Shown: positions 1 through 9,279 of the stretch, piece by piece
How the letters are laid out: each line of letters begins with the position of its first letter
Numbering within the stretch: position 1 is the stretch's first letter
Source of the DNA: Saprospiraceae bacterium
GTDB lineage: Bacteria > Bacteroidota > Bacteroidia > Chitinophagales > Saprospiraceae
Assembly (NCBI GenBank): GCA_020631355.1
Contig: JAHDHL010000016.1
Location: 1-48,430, forward strand
Direction of reading: 5' to 3'
DNA: 48,430 nucleotides
Position numbers and translations under genes: made by a program
The notes under the pieces: generated by a model
What the model was told of the DNA's origin: nothing
Database searches by the model: none
Seen by the model: only the letters and a program-made list of their open reading frames with translations

Positions 1-56
1 TCATTCTTCATTCTTCATTCTTCATTCTTCATTCTTCATTCTTCATTCTTCATTCC
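1..56. repeat. Heptamer tandem repeat (TCATTCT)n
   Basis: Seven perfect copies of TCATTCT followed by a last partly degenerate copy (TCATTCC), reaching the left edge of the window, so the full tract may be longer. The stop codon of the acetyltransferase gene on the minus strand lies inside the last copy. A related AT-rich sequence with CTTCATTCTTCATT occurs at about 41490-41505. The tract is a simple-sequence repeat that could vary in copy number by slippage. Confidence 0.9.
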
Positions 57-589
57 CCCCATTCCTCCCTCAAAATCCCATATCCGATGGAATCGAAATA
101 TTCTCCTTTGATAATCCTAGCATTCCTAAAACGCGCTTCCAATTGGAATCCCAGTTTTTCAGCCAGTTTCATCATTCCATGATTCCCCGACCAAGTACGC
201 AAATCCAATCTTGCCAATTCGGGCATTTCCTCGAATAAATAATCGCACCATTGTGATAAGGCCTTATATCCAATTCCCTTACCCCAGGATTGTTCATCAA
301 AAATGACCAGTCCGATAGATAACCAATTCGTTTCCTCGCTCTGCCAATATCTGGATACGGTACCTAATATCTGATCTTGTTCATCAGCAATGACCTTGTT
401 CTTACGGATACTGGGGAAATTATCGGTACTGATGCGTTTTCGAAGGCTATCAATTTGTTCTTCTAATTCAGAGGGTGTAAGTTTCGGATAATATGGGCCA
501 TCAAAATCCATCCAGGTATGATGGCCGGTATTGAATTTTTGATACGTATCCAAGTCTTGCAAACGCCAATCCCTAAGTTTGATTTTCAT
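50..589 (-). CDS. GNAT family N-acetyltransferase (RimJ/RimL type)
   Basis: About 180 residues with the pattern of GNAT acetyltransferases acting on small molecules or protein N-termini with acetyl-CoA. The stretch WLSIGLVIFDEQSWGKGIG holds the usual beta4 strand and the acetyl-CoA pyrophosphate loop (Q/RxxGxG/A-like, WGKGIG), and the C-terminal part (NHGMMKLAEKLGFQLEAR) is the typical RimJ/RimL helix-strand with a Lys-Leu-Gly-Phe motif. The reading frame is open up to 643, but I chose the ATG at 589 because the product then starts MKIKLRDW, directly at the first beta strand of the fold. The stop TGA is supplied by the tandem heptamer repeat. The substrate cannot be told from the sequence. 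Confidence 0.85.
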   Translation of the reverse strand: MKIKLRDWRLQDLDTYQKFNTGHHTWMDFDGPYYPKLTPSELEEQIDSLRKRISTDNFPSIRKNKVIADEQDQILGTVSRYWQSEETNWLSIGLVIFDEQSWGKGIGYKALSQWCDYLFEEMPELARLDLRTWSGNHGMMKLAEKLGFQLEARFRNARIIKGEYFDSIGYGILREEWGE

Positions 590-723
590 TATTTGAATTT
601 TGGTACAGATCCATCCGAAAGCGTCAGGCTGGAGATATGACACCGATGTTTGGATAAGTTCTGTAAAATGATTATTACTTTAGTGAACGTAACAGTTTTC
701 ATTCACAAAACATTCCATGTCCA

Positions 724-1614
724 ATGAAATTTCTCCGTACTCCTGCCGAAAGATTCGAAAATTTACCGGGATATCCATTCGAGGCCCATTACACGGAAGT
801 GACAGATGGACTTCGAATGCATTATGTGGATGAGGGAAAAGGAGCAATCGTACTGCTTTTGCATGGCGAACCCTCTTGGTCCTATCTCTATCGTAAGATG
901 ATTCCGATTTTCGTGGATGCAGGATACAGGGTCATTGCACCCGACCTTATCGGATTCGGTAAGTCGGATAAGCCTGCGGATAGGAATGATTATACCTATG
1001 CCAAGCACTTGGAATGGTTGGGGACTTTCCTGACGCAGCATGATTTCAAGGGAATGACCCTTTTCTGTCAGGATTGGGGTGGATTGTTAGGACTGAGATT
1101 CTTAGTGGAAATGAAAGACCGCTTTGAGAGGGCGATTGTTGCGAATACCATTCTTCCTACGGGTGATATCCCACCGAATAAGGCATTTATGAAATGGAAG
1201 GAGTTTTCGCAAACGGTTCCTGAATTTCCTGTTGGGAATATCATAGATAAGGCCACGGTCAATGATTTGGATGCAGCGGTCAAAGCAGCGTATGATGCAC
1301 CATTTCCTGATGAGAGTTACAAGGAGGGAGCTCGGATTTTTCCCGCTTTGGTACCGCACAGTCCTGATGACCCACAGTCTGAGAATAATCGTAGGGCACT
1401 CCAACAATTATCACAATTCGAAAAACCGATGCTGACCCTGTTCAGTGATTCCGATCCGATTATGAATGGCCTTGAAAAATTCTTCCAGGGTGTAGTACCC
1501 GGTGCTAAGGGGCAGCCACATGAAATCATCGAAGCAGGTGGCCATTTCCTCCAAGAAGACAAAGGAGAGGAAATTGCTGAAAAATGTGTGGTATGGATGA
1601 AAGGGTTGTCATGA
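724..1614 (+). CDS. Haloalkane dehalogenase-like alpha/beta hydrolase
   Basis: 296 residues, the usual length for haloalkane dehalogenases, which hydrolyse carbon-halogen bonds through an aspartate nucleophile. Visible: oxyanion-hole segment HGEPSWSYLYR (about 48-57), nucleophile elbow CQDWGG with Asp117 followed by Trp118 (the halide-binding Trp in this family), the acid Asp244 in SDSDP, and the catalytic His274 in GGHFLQED. An Asp rather than Ser nucleophile plus the following Trp favour a true dehalogenase of the DhlA/DhmA-like group; an epoxide hydrolase is the main alternative, but those normally have a different HGxP context and ring-opening tyrosines in the cap. The cap domain lies around 140-230. 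The gene overlaps the histidine kinase gene tail to tail by 6 bases, so it is probably a single-gene unit. Substrate range unknown. Confidence 0.83.
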   Translation: MKFLRTPAERFENLPGYPFEAHYTEVTDGLRMHYVDEGKGAIVLLLHGEPSWSYLYRKMIPIFVDAGYRVIAPDLIGFGKSDKPADRNDYTYAKHLEWLGTFLTQHDFKGMTLFCQDWGGLLGLRFLVEMKDRFERAIVANTILPTGDIPPNKAFMKWKEFSQTVPEFPVGNIIDKATVNDLDAAVKAAYDAPFPDESYKEGARIFPALVPHSPDDPQSENNRRALQQLSQFEKPMLTLFSDSDPIMNGLEKFFQGVVPGAKGQPHEIIEAGGHFLQEDKGEEIAEKCVVWMKGLS

Positions 1615-3585
1615 TTGCATGGTGAAGTGGAATGTTGTTCCTTTGTTATCTTCTGAAGTCACCCAGATATCTCCACCATGTAGATTGACGATTTTTTTAC
1701 AAACGGATAATCCGATACCTGAGCCGTTGAATTTGTCCTTGGTATGCAATCTTCTGAACAGAAGAAAAATCTTATCAAAGAATTCGTCGCTGATTCCGAT
1801 ACCATTATCCTTAATGCTGAAAGTATACCCTTTCTGACTCTTATATCCTTTTATCTTAATGATGCAATTCCGTTCCTGGTGCCTGAACTTGATGGCATTG
1901 GAAATGATATTCTGAAACAATTGGCGAATTCTGATAGGGTCGCAGGTAATATGTTCCGGGATATCCCCCACAATGATTTTGGCATTGCTTTCCTTGATGG
2001 CATTCCTTAGGTTGAGGAATACTTTTTCCAGTAACTGGGATAAGTTGACTTCTTTGAAATTTTCCTCATCAACATGTATCGTACTGTATTTCAGGAGATC
2101 ATCCACCATTTCCCGCATATTGTAGGATGCTTCCTTGATGTATCCTAGCAATTCTTTGGAATTATCACTGATGTTTTCCTTTTCCTTGCGTTCCAATAGT
2201 TGTGAGAATCCGACAATGGAACGAATCGGTTCCTTGAGATCATGCGCAACAATGTATGCATATTGTTCCAGCTCATGGTTCTTGGCTAGGATTTGGGTTG
2301 TTCTTGCCTTGACCTTTTCTTCCAGTTGCCGATTGATTTCCTTGAGTTCTTCCTTTTGTTGGAGTTCCAATTCCTTTTTCTCCAGTTCAAGTTGTTTCAG
2401 CCTGATTTCCTTTCGATAGGTTTCATGTTTGATATTCAAGGCAAACAGGTTTTCGTCCTTTTCCTTATCTGAAATCCTATCCTTGATTTCTGTCAGTTTT
2501 TTCTGGTAGTACAGCGCCATTTTATAATCCTCCCGAGATTCGTAAAACTCGATGGCTATCTCATATGTGACCTTACTGATAAGAGGGTCGTTGATTTGCC
2601 CGTTCTTCTCAAGTGCTGCAATCATTATATCTTCCAGAGAATACATTCCCTCTTTCTCCAACATACTTGGGAAAGTTCCCAAATGAATACCTGCCTTGAC
2701 CATACCGCCCAATGTTAGACACACGATATTTTCTATTCCTAATTTTTTGGCAATACCATAGGATTCCAGTGCGTATCCGAGAGACTTATCGTAATCTTTC
2801 TTTTCATCATGCGCATAGTTATTGGTCAGATTCATCAGTACCAGGCTGTAGGTGGCACCGAATTGTTGCATATCCTCCTCACACAAGACCTTGGCCTTGT
2901 AGAGAATGCTGATGCATTCATCAATATTCGAATTATAATAATAGTACACCATGGCCCTATTGATGAGGCAGGAAATGATGCCCCGCTTATTGTTGATGGA
3001 TTCGAAGACTTGCCCAGCCTTATAGCTCCATTTCAGGGATTCCTCGTAATTTTTCATACGGGATTGTACCACACTCAGGTGGGAATAGATATAACCCTCA
3101 TCCTTGAGACTGAAATCCTCATTGAGAATAGCTTCTGCTTTGATGAGCAGACTCAATGCCTCAGTATATAATGATAATTTGATGTAGCAGGCTCCGATTC
3201 TGGCGTAAACGCTGATGAGGCATTCATAATCACTCACCACATCAATACAACTGAGTGTCATATTGGCGAATTCGAGCGCCTCTTTTTTCTGATACCGCAG
3301 GGCGTGATATATAGAAAGGGCCGAGTAGATGAATGCCCTCACCCTGTTGGGCGTGCTTTTGTCAATCAGGGAAACAGCTTTCTCATAATAAGAGAATGCT
3401 TCCTTGGGATTGCCCATTTCACGAAGTGAGATACCCACCATGTAGAGGCTTTCTATATGTTGGTTGGTCGGACCCGATTGTTCAGAAATGGAAAGGGCTT
3501 CCCTAGCGGATGCAAGGGCGGCAGGAGGATGCTGAGTGAGTTGTGTCCTCGCTTTGTCCAATAGTTTCGTTACATGATTACCCAA
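1609..3585 (-). CDS. Soluble sensor histidine kinase with N-terminal TPR repeats
   Basis: 658 residues. The first about 370 are helical TPR-type repeats (for example GNPKEAFSYYEKAVSL, LYTEALSLLIKAEAIL, NYEESLKWSYKA). A charged coiled coil follows (about 370-435, rich in KELELQQKEEL). The kinase core has the H box YIVAHDLKEPIRSIVGF with phospho-acceptor His448, an N box with Asn559 and Asn563, a G1 box DNGIGI at 593-598 and a G2 box GSGIGL at 621-626. There is no signal peptide or membrane segment, so it should act in the cytoplasm, with TPRs as the sensing or partner-binding module. No response regulator lies beside it (orphan kinase). The core resembles phytochrome/KaiC-type HWE-free HisKA kinases common in Bacteroidota. 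Its signal and partner are unknown. Confidence 0.93.
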   Translation of the reverse strand: MGNHVTKLLDKARTQLTQHPPAALASAREALSISEQSGPTNQHIESLYMVGISLREMGNPKEAFSYYEKAVSLIDKSTPNRVRAFIYSALSIYHALRYQKKEALEFANMTLSCIDVVSDYECLISVYARIGACYIKLSLYTEALSLLIKAEAILNEDFSLKDEGYIYSHLSVVQSRMKNYEESLKWSYKAGQVFESINNKRGIISCLINRAMVYYYYNSNIDECISILYKAKVLCEEDMQQFGATYSLVLMNLTNNYAHDEKKDYDKSLGYALESYGIAKKLGIENIVCLTLGGMVKAGIHLGTFPSMLEKEGMYSLEDIMIAALEKNGQINDPLISKVTYEIAIEFYESREDYKMALYYQKKLTEIKDRISDKEKDENLFALNIKHETYRKEIRLKQLELEKKELELQQKEELKEINRQLEEKVKARTTQILAKNHELEQYAYIVAHDLKEPIRSIVGFSQLLERKEKENISDNSKELLGYIKEASYNMREMVDDLLKYSTIHVDEENFKEVNLSQLLEKVFLNLRNAIKESNAKIIVGDIPEHITCDPIRIRQLFQNIISNAIKFRHQERNCIIKIKGYKSQKGYTFSIKDNGIGISDEFFDKIFLLFRRLHTKDKFNGSGIGLSVCKKIVNLHGGDIWVTSEDNKGTTFHFTMQS

Positions 3586-3742
3586 GGGATAATGTATGTT
3601 TTAAGGTTGAAAATGATGTGGGAAAAATAGGGATTTAATAGTTACATTTCTAACCTCGGTTGTTGTGGTAAGGGCTAACTATAAATCCTACGTCAATATG
3701 TCATAAAAGATTCATTATTAATAAAGTATTTCAAATTTTATT

Positions 3743-4267
3743 TCAGATTCCTCGTATGAATCTTGTTATGATTTCCTGAATGAAATCCTCCTCTGTGTAC
3801 AAGTAATGTGTTTGGTCAGGTATAACGTCATAATCGACCTGGAGTTGGGCAAACCAGTCACTTGTTGGTCGGTATTCGTCCTTTTCACCAAACAGACAAA
3901 GAATATGTCCTTTGGGTTTATCGGTTTCGTACCGGATTCTTGTGGCTGAAACGGCATACAGGTATTGTATATCCAACCCCAATAAGCCTGCTTTCCAGGC
4001 TATGGCTCCTCCGATACTGAAAGCAAGAACATGAACCGGACTTTTCTCGTAATGCAGGAGTTGTTGTACTGCTCGCTCGATTCCTCCCTCTACGAATTGT
4101 TGATGGAGGTTATCCTGTTCATGGATGTCCGTATCAATATTTCCCAAATCACAACAATCATAATAATGTATTTCAAAATCAGACTTGAGTCCATCCATAT
4201 ATCCTTGAATCCAGGAGGCTTTTCCTTTGCCCCAAAGGTCAGAGAGTATGATGAGTCTTTTGGTCAT
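3743..4267 (-). CDS. Small alpha/beta hydrolase
   Basis: 174 residues, short for the alpha/beta hydrolase fold and without a cap domain, as in dienelactone hydrolase-like and DUF-type small esterases. Candidate catalytic triad: Ser84 in the elbow AFSIGGA (GxSxG-like, with Phe in the first Gly position replaced as AFSIGG), Asp130 in FGEKDEYRP, and His154 in DQTHYLY. It starts MTKRLIILSDLWG with no signal peptide, so it is cytoplasmic. It lies between the histidine kinase and the HTH gene, all on the minus strand, with gaps of 157 and 47 bases; cotranscription with the HTH gene is possible. The substrate is not predictable. Confidence 0.7.
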   Translation of the reverse strand: MTKRLIILSDLWGKGKASWIQGYMDGLKSDFEIHYYDCCDLGNIDTDIHEQDNLHQQFVEGGIERAVQQLLHYEKSPVHVLAFSIGGAIAWKAGLLGLDIQYLYAVSATRIRYETDKPKGHILCLFGEKDEYRPTSDWFAQLQVDYDVIPDQTHYLYTEEDFIQEIITRFIRGI

Positions 4268-4314
4268 GGACTTTAAGCAAGTTTTCAGAAATCTATCGGA
4301 TATGATAAAATAGG

Positions 4315-5316
4315 TTATGAGATTGAAATTCTTTCCTTGACGAATGTCACATTCTCCTTTAGAGAATCGAAGAAGTTATTCCTGAGTCCCTCATTATGGA
4401 TACTGATAAGGGTTGATTTTTCAATCATGGTACTGAGCCATGCCTCTGTTTTAAGACAAAAGGCAGGATTGTCCGTGACCAAATAATTCAATGCATTTTG
4501 TAGGATGAATGCAACATCGATATCCTCTGATGAGAATAGGATGGTATTGTTGGAAATGGATACCTCATTATAATACAACTGGTAATTCTCCCTTTTTGGG
4601 GGATAATTGTCAGGATGGAATTTTCGTCCTTGCTCGGCTTGTAATCGGATATGATCGAGTAGGAGATTGACCTGGTCACAAACCAATAACGCATCTTCCT
4701 TTTCTCTGAAATAACCATATTTCCAAGCATGGAAAATCTGTTTCAGAACCTGGCCTACTATATCCGAGCTCCAAATCTCAATGGAGGGCATTTTCAGGTA
4801 TTGCCGCCATGCACGTTCGCCGAGCTGGAGATTGATTTTGTCAATTTCTTTCAATGAGAATGGTCTATCCCTGAAAACAGGCAGGTCATAAATGGTCCTG
4901 CCCCAAAAATAAAGTTTGAAAGCAGCCAATTCAGGGAATTGGAATAAGGTAAAAACAGGGAAATCATTGGCAGCATAAATCAATTTTCTAGGGCCCCATC
5001 CATCCACACTCCTCAATTCGGAAAGGACCGCATAGAAATAGTCCCTGAGTGAATGGAGGTTGTAATCCAGCGCCTTGAATCGGAAAGGAACCACGGATGG
5101 TTGGAATTCGGTAAGCCTATCAATGGAAAGCCCGAAATGGTCAGCCAGTTTTTTGGCATCATTCAAGCTGAGTTCTTTCTGATAATTAATGATTTCCAGA
5201 ATTTCCAAAAAGGGCTTGCCCAATACCCTCCCCATCTCCAATTCCATAGAGGAATGCTTGGGTATCCTTTTGCGGATTTCCTTGAAAAGACGTTGCTGCA
5301 AACTCAGAGATGGCAT
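4315..5316 (-). CDS. HTH-domain protein, Bacteroidota-specific type
   Basis: 333 residues. Residues about 5-70 look like a degenerate helix-turn-helix of the kind found at the N-terminus of many Bacteroidota regulators (a LGKPFLEILEIINYQKELSLNDAKKLADHFGLSIDRL-like order: helix, short turn, then the NDAKKLADHFGLSID helix and the end of the domain; only part quoted as a motif is NDAKKLADHFGLSID). The rest is helical without a recognisable ligand-binding fold. The upstream gap to purD (115 bases) is divergent and should hold promoters for both genes. Function beyond likely DNA binding is unknown. Confidence 0.65.
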   Translation of the reverse strand: MPSLSLQQRLFKEIRKRIPKHSSMELEMGRVLGKPFLEILEIINYQKELSLNDAKKLADHFGLSIDRLTEFQPSVVPFRFKALDYNLHSLRDYFYAVLSELRSVDGWGPRKLIYAANDFPVFTLFQFPELAAFKLYFWGRTIYDLPVFRDRPFSLKEIDKINLQLGERAWRQYLKMPSIEIWSSDIVGQVLKQIFHAWKYGYFREKEDALLVCDQVNLLLDHIRLQAEQGRKFHPDNYPPKRENYQLYYNEVSISNNTILFSSEDIDVAFILQNALNYLVTDNPAFCLKTEAWLSTMIEKSTLISIHNEGLRNNFFDSLKENVTFVKERISIS

Positions 5317-5431
5317 GAATTATTTTGTACTTTTGGGCTAAAATAACAATTAGTGAACAGTACGGTGTATCAGCGGGTAAGTATTCGTAAGTTGACCCAT
5401 ACTACTGTACTTCATCCGATCAAATTGAATC

Positions 5432-6703
5432 ATGAATATCTTACTACTAGGAAACGGCGGGAGAGAGCATACCTTTGCATGGAAAATCAAACAAAGCCCC
5501 CTTTGTGGCAAGCTTTTCATTGCTCCCGGAAATGCAGGTACCCAATTGGAGGGGACCAACCTTGATATTGCAGTGGATGATTTTGATGGAATCCGGAAAG
5601 CCGTACTCGAACACAATATAAAGTTGGTTGTTGTAGGCCCCGAACTTCCTTTGGTCAAGGGGATATATGATTATTTCGAAAAGGATGAGGCATTAGCGAA
5701 TGTTACGGTATTCGGTCCGTCGAAGGAAGCTGCACGGCTTGAGGGCTCCAAGGCTTATGCTAAGGAATTCATGGAAGAATTCGGAATACCAACAGCTGCA
5801 TATGCGGAATTTACTCCTGAAACAGTAGAGGAGGGTGTGGCTTATATCGCTGCTCAACCCACTCCCATTGTCCTCAAGGCTGATGGTTTGGCTGCAGGTA
5901 AGGGCGTTCTCATCATTGACGATATAAGCGAAGCACAAGCAGCATTGAGGGAAATGTTGGATGGGAAATTCGGAGAAGCCAGCTCCAAGGTCGTGATAGA
6001 GGCCTTTTTGGATGGAATCGAATTTTCCGTATTTGCCATTACGGATGGCAGGGATTACAAGATATTACCGGTAGCCAAGGATTATAAGAGAATAGGAGAG
6101 GGGGATACCGGATTGAATACAGGTGGAATGGGTGCTGTATCACCTCCGTCATTCGTAGATGGGGTACTGATGCATAAGGTGGAGGAAAAAATTATCAAAC
6201 CTACGATAGAGGGACTGCAAAGCAGGAATCTGACTTATCACGGAGTCGTGTTTTTTGGATTGATAAAAGTCAATGACGAGCCATATGTCATTGAATACAA
6301 TTGCAGGATGGGTGATCCTGAAACCGAAGTGGTCTTCCCTCGGTTCAGATGTGATTTGGTGGAATTGATGCTGGCCACGAAACAAGGACGTTTGAAAGAG
6401 GTAGAGACCGTAATCAGCGACCGTTTTGCAACCACTGTATTTCTGGTATCCGGAGGATATCCCGGAAGTTATGAAAAGGGTAAGCTCATTTCCGGACTGG
6501 AACAAGTACATGGTAGTCTCATTTTCCATGCAGGAACGAAATTGGATGGTAATGATGTGGTCACGAATGGAGGCCGGGTGATTGCCATCACATCCTACGG
6601 CAATACAATGGAACAAGCACTGGAAAAGTCATATGAGAATGCGAGCCTCATTGATTTCCAATTCAAGAATTATCGTCGGGATATTGGTTTTGACTTGAAA
6701 TAG
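5432..6703 (+). CDS. purD: Phosphoribosylamine-glycine ligase (GAR synthetase)
   Basis: 423 residues, normal length for PurD, which joins glycine to 5-phosphoribosylamine using ATP in de novo purine synthesis. Diagnostic features: N-terminal LLLGNGGREHTFAWK (N-domain, phosphoribosylamine site; Thr where most have Ala), ATP-grasp lysines and loop in VLKADGLAAGKGV (about 150-163), the GDTGLNTGGMGAVSP loop (about 227-241), and the metal and ATP ligands in EYNCRMGDPETEV (about 288-300). The C domain ends DFQFKNYRRDIG as expected. It is followed after 63 bases by murF-alr in the same direction. Confidence 0.97.
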   Translation: MNILLLGNGGREHTFAWKIKQSPLCGKLFIAPGNAGTQLEGTNLDIAVDDFDGIRKAVLEHNIKLVVVGPELPLVKGIYDYFEKDEALANVTVFGPSKEAARLEGSKAYAKEFMEEFGIPTAAYAEFTPETVEEGVAYIAAQPTPIVLKADGLAAGKGVLIIDDISEAQAALREMLDGKFGEASSKVVIEAFLDGIEFSVFAITDGRDYKILPVAKDYKRIGEGDTGLNTGGMGAVSPPSFVDGVLMHKVEEKIIKPTIEGLQSRNLTYHGVVFFGLIKVNDEPYVIEYNCRMGDPETEVVFPRFRCDLVELMLATKQGRLKEVETVISDRFATTVFLVSGGYPGSYEKGKLISGLEQVHGSLIFHAGTKLDGNDVVTNGGRVIAITSYGNTMEQALEKSYENASLIDFQFKNYRRDIGFDLK

Positions 6704-6766
6704 TTTTCACACAAAAGTGATAGGGTGGGGTACTTCGATAAATTGAGGTAGGCTAAAATCATAAGG

Positions 6767-9211
6767 ATGGATATTCAATATATTTACAAGCAGATTGTAG
6801 AAAGTAATATCAGGTATTTATTATTTGATAGCCGACAATTGATGTCCCCATATAATTCGGTTTTTTTTGCGATACAGAGCGAAAAGAATGATGGCCACCA
6901 ATATATTCCATCCTTGTATCAGAGTGGAGTCAGATACTTTATCGTAGAAAAGGAAATAGTGTCCTCCCATTATCCCGATGCCCATTTTTTCCAGGTAGAA
7001 CGCTCCATTGATGCCTTGCAGGAATTGGCCCGAATACACAGGTATATGTTCGATTATCCCGTTATTGGTATTACGGGTAGTAATGGAAAGACCATCGTAA
7101 AGGAATGGTTGTACCAGTTGCTAAGGGAAGATTTGAAAATCGTAAGGAGTCCACAAAGCTATAATTCCCAAATAGGGGTTCCGATGTCCGTTTGGCAAAT
7201 GACGGAAGACCATCAGCTGGGTATTTTTGAAGCTGGAATTTCCCGTGTAGGGGAAATGCAGCATATTGCACCCATTATTGGTTGTGACCTGGGTGTGTTT
7301 ACCTCATTGGGCACGGCACATGATGCTGGTTTTGAGGATATAGAGGAAAAGGCAAGGGAAAAGTCCTACCTGTTTTATCAGGCAAAGAAAATCATATACA
7401 GAAAGGACATTAAGGAATTCGATACCATCGTCAAGGGATTGAAAGCCAAGGGTATTACTTGGTCGTTTTCGTCTGATAGTGACCTCTCCATCCAAAGAAT
7501 AAAGGAAAGGGAGGATGGTGAGCATGGCGCTTTGATACAGGCCCGATATAAGGGGAAAGGAATAGGTATCAGTATTCCCTTTTCGGATGAGGTTTCCTGT
7601 TACAATGCGATAATCTGCTGGTTGGTTTTACTTGAAATGGGGAAGGAGAATTCCTGGATTGACGAAAGGATGAAATTGCTGGAAATCGTCGCCATGCGAT
7701 TGGAATTGAAAAAGGGCATCAACCAAACCAAAATCATCAATGATACCTATAACCTGGATTTGACTTCCCTGAAATCCTCCTTGCAATTCATGGAGACACA
7801 ATCCATGGGGAAACCAAAGACATTGATTGTTTCTGATATCCTCCAACATGGCAATCAGGCAGAACACTTATACCATACCTTGTCCGAATGGTTGAACCAT
7901 GAATTTCCCATTAATCGAATCATTGGGATAGGAAAAGGCATACAATCCTTAGGTGCTTTGTTGAATGATGACATCGAAGCCCATTTTTACCCCGGTACTA
8001 CCGAATTCCTGAACGAAATTCAGCAACTGAATTTCAAGGAGGAGGTCATATTGGTCAAGGGGGCAAGGAAATTCCGTTTTGAGCGTATCGTATCCCGCTT
8101 GGAGCAACAAGCCCATCGTACGGTACTGGAAATCAATTTCAATGCACTCAGGAATAATCTGAATGCATACAGGAATCTATTGGATACCAAGACCCGAATC
8201 ATGGTGATGGTCAAGGCCTCTGCCTATGGTGCCGGTTTGGTGGAGGTAGCGCAATTGATGGAAACCGAAAATGTTGACTACCTGACCGTCGCTTATATAG
8301 ATGAGGGAGTCCTTTTGAGGGAAGCGGGTATCCGTACACCCATTTTGGTACTGAATCCCGAACCTGCAGGTTTCGATGGTATGGTAAGACATGACTTGGA
8401 ACCTGAGATTTATTCCCTTAAACAACTAAGGCAATACTATGATTTTTACCATTCCAATCATGATGGGGTACCCAAGATTCATCTCAAATTGGATACGGGG
8501 ATGAAACGCCTGGGATTCGAGGAAAAGGATTTGTCCGCATTGGTGCTCTACCTGAGGGAGCATCCTTGTCAATTGGTCTCCATTTTCTCCCATTTGGCAG
8601 GTAGTGATGCTGCTGAGCATGATGATTTCACAAAACAACAAATCATCCGTTATCAACGGATGTACCAAAGGATTTCGGCAGCCCTAGGAATTCGTCCAAT
8701 GCAACATATCCTGAATTCTGCGGGTATTACCAGATTTCCGGATTACCATTTTGATATGGTTCGTTTGGGAATCGGTTTGTATGGAATCGCATCTACGGAT
8801 GAAATGAAACAAAAATTACAAACCATCAGTACCCTCAAGGCAACGATTTCCCAAATCAAGGATTTGAAACCCGGTGAATCCGTGGGTTATAATCGGGGAG
8901 GAAAGGTATTCAAACCGACCCGGATTGCCACAGTGAGTATCGGCTATGCGGATGGGTTATCCAGAGCCGCGGGATACGGAAAATATGCCATTGGCCTCAG
9001 AGGAAAAAAAGCCAAAACCATCGGTGTGATTTGCATGGATATGTGCATGATTGATATCACATCCATTCCGGATGCAAGGGTAGGTGATGAGGTGGTTATA
9101 TTTGGTGAATATCCCAATATCGAGGAATTGGCAAAATGCATGGATACCATACCTTACGAAGTGCTGACTTCCATCTCCGATAGGGTGAAAAGAGTCTATG
9201 TACTCGATTAG
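6767..9211 (+). CDS. murF-alr: MurF-alanine racemase fusion: UDP-MurNAc-tripeptide D-Ala-D-Ala ligase / alanine racemase
   Basis: 814 residues with two complete enzymes of cell-wall synthesis. Residues 1 to about 445 are MurF, which adds D-Ala-D-Ala to the UDP-MurNAc-tripeptide: P-loop GSNGKT at 104-109, and NDTYNLDLTSLKSSL with the Asn/Asp of the Mur central domain. Residues about 448-814 are alanine racemase: PLP-binding Lys483 in MVKASAYGAG, RLGIGLYG around 668, the second catalytic base Tyr727 in SIGYADGL, and the substrate loop CMDMCMIDIT. Fusing the enzyme that makes D-Ala to a ligase that uses D-Ala-D-Ala is characteristic of Bacteroidota. The ATG at 6767 gives a normal MurF N-terminus. 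Confidence 0.96.
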   Translation: MDIQYIYKQIVESNIRYLLFDSRQLMSPYNSVFFAIQSEKNDGHQYIPSLYQSGVRYFIVEKEIVSSHYPDAHFFQVERSIDALQELARIHRYMFDYPVIGITGSNGKTIVKEWLYQLLREDLKIVRSPQSYNSQIGVPMSVWQMTEDHQLGIFEAGISRVGEMQHIAPIIGCDLGVFTSLGTAHDAGFEDIEEKAREKSYLFYQAKKIIYRKDIKEFDTIVKGLKAKGITWSFSSDSDLSIQRIKEREDGEHGALIQARYKGKGIGISIPFSDEVSCYNAIICWLVLLEMGKENSWIDERMKLLEIVAMRLELKKGINQTKIINDTYNLDLTSLKSSLQFMETQSMGKPKTLIVSDILQHGNQAEHLYHTLSEWLNHEFPINRIIGIGKGIQSLGALLNDDIEAHFYPGTTEFLNEIQQLNFKEEVILVKGARKFRFERIVSRLEQQAHRTVLEINFNALRNNLNAYRNLLDTKTRIMVMVKASAYGAGLVEVAQLMETENVDYLTVAYIDEGVLLREAGIRTPILVLNPEPAGFDGMVRHDLEPEIYSLKQLRQYYDFYHSNHDGVPKIHLKLDTGMKRLGFEEKDLSALVLYLREHPCQLVSIFSHLAGSDAAEHDDFTKQQIIRYQRMYQRISAALGIRPMQHILNSAGITRFPDYHFDMVRLGIGLYGIASTDEMKQKLQTISTLKATISQIKDLKPGESVGYNRGGKVFKPTRIATVSIGYADGLSRAAGYGKYAIGLRGKKAKTIGVICMDMCMIDITSIPDARVGDEVVIFGEYPNIEELAKCMDTIPYEVLTSISDRVKRVYVLD

Positions 9212-9279
9212 TGTGTAACGATGGATTGAATGTTGCGTTAGGAGAATGATTGTTATTACTCCAATTCAAATTCAATACC

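Noticed and set aside
763-1562. Several long antisense ORFs opposite the dehalogenase gene and similar shadows elsewhere
   Set aside because: They mirror strong coding frames on the other strand and have no domain support of their own.
5328-5335. TACTTTTG, a match to the Bacteroidota -7 box, before purD
   Set aside because: No TTTG at the required distance upstream, so the box alone is too weak to call.
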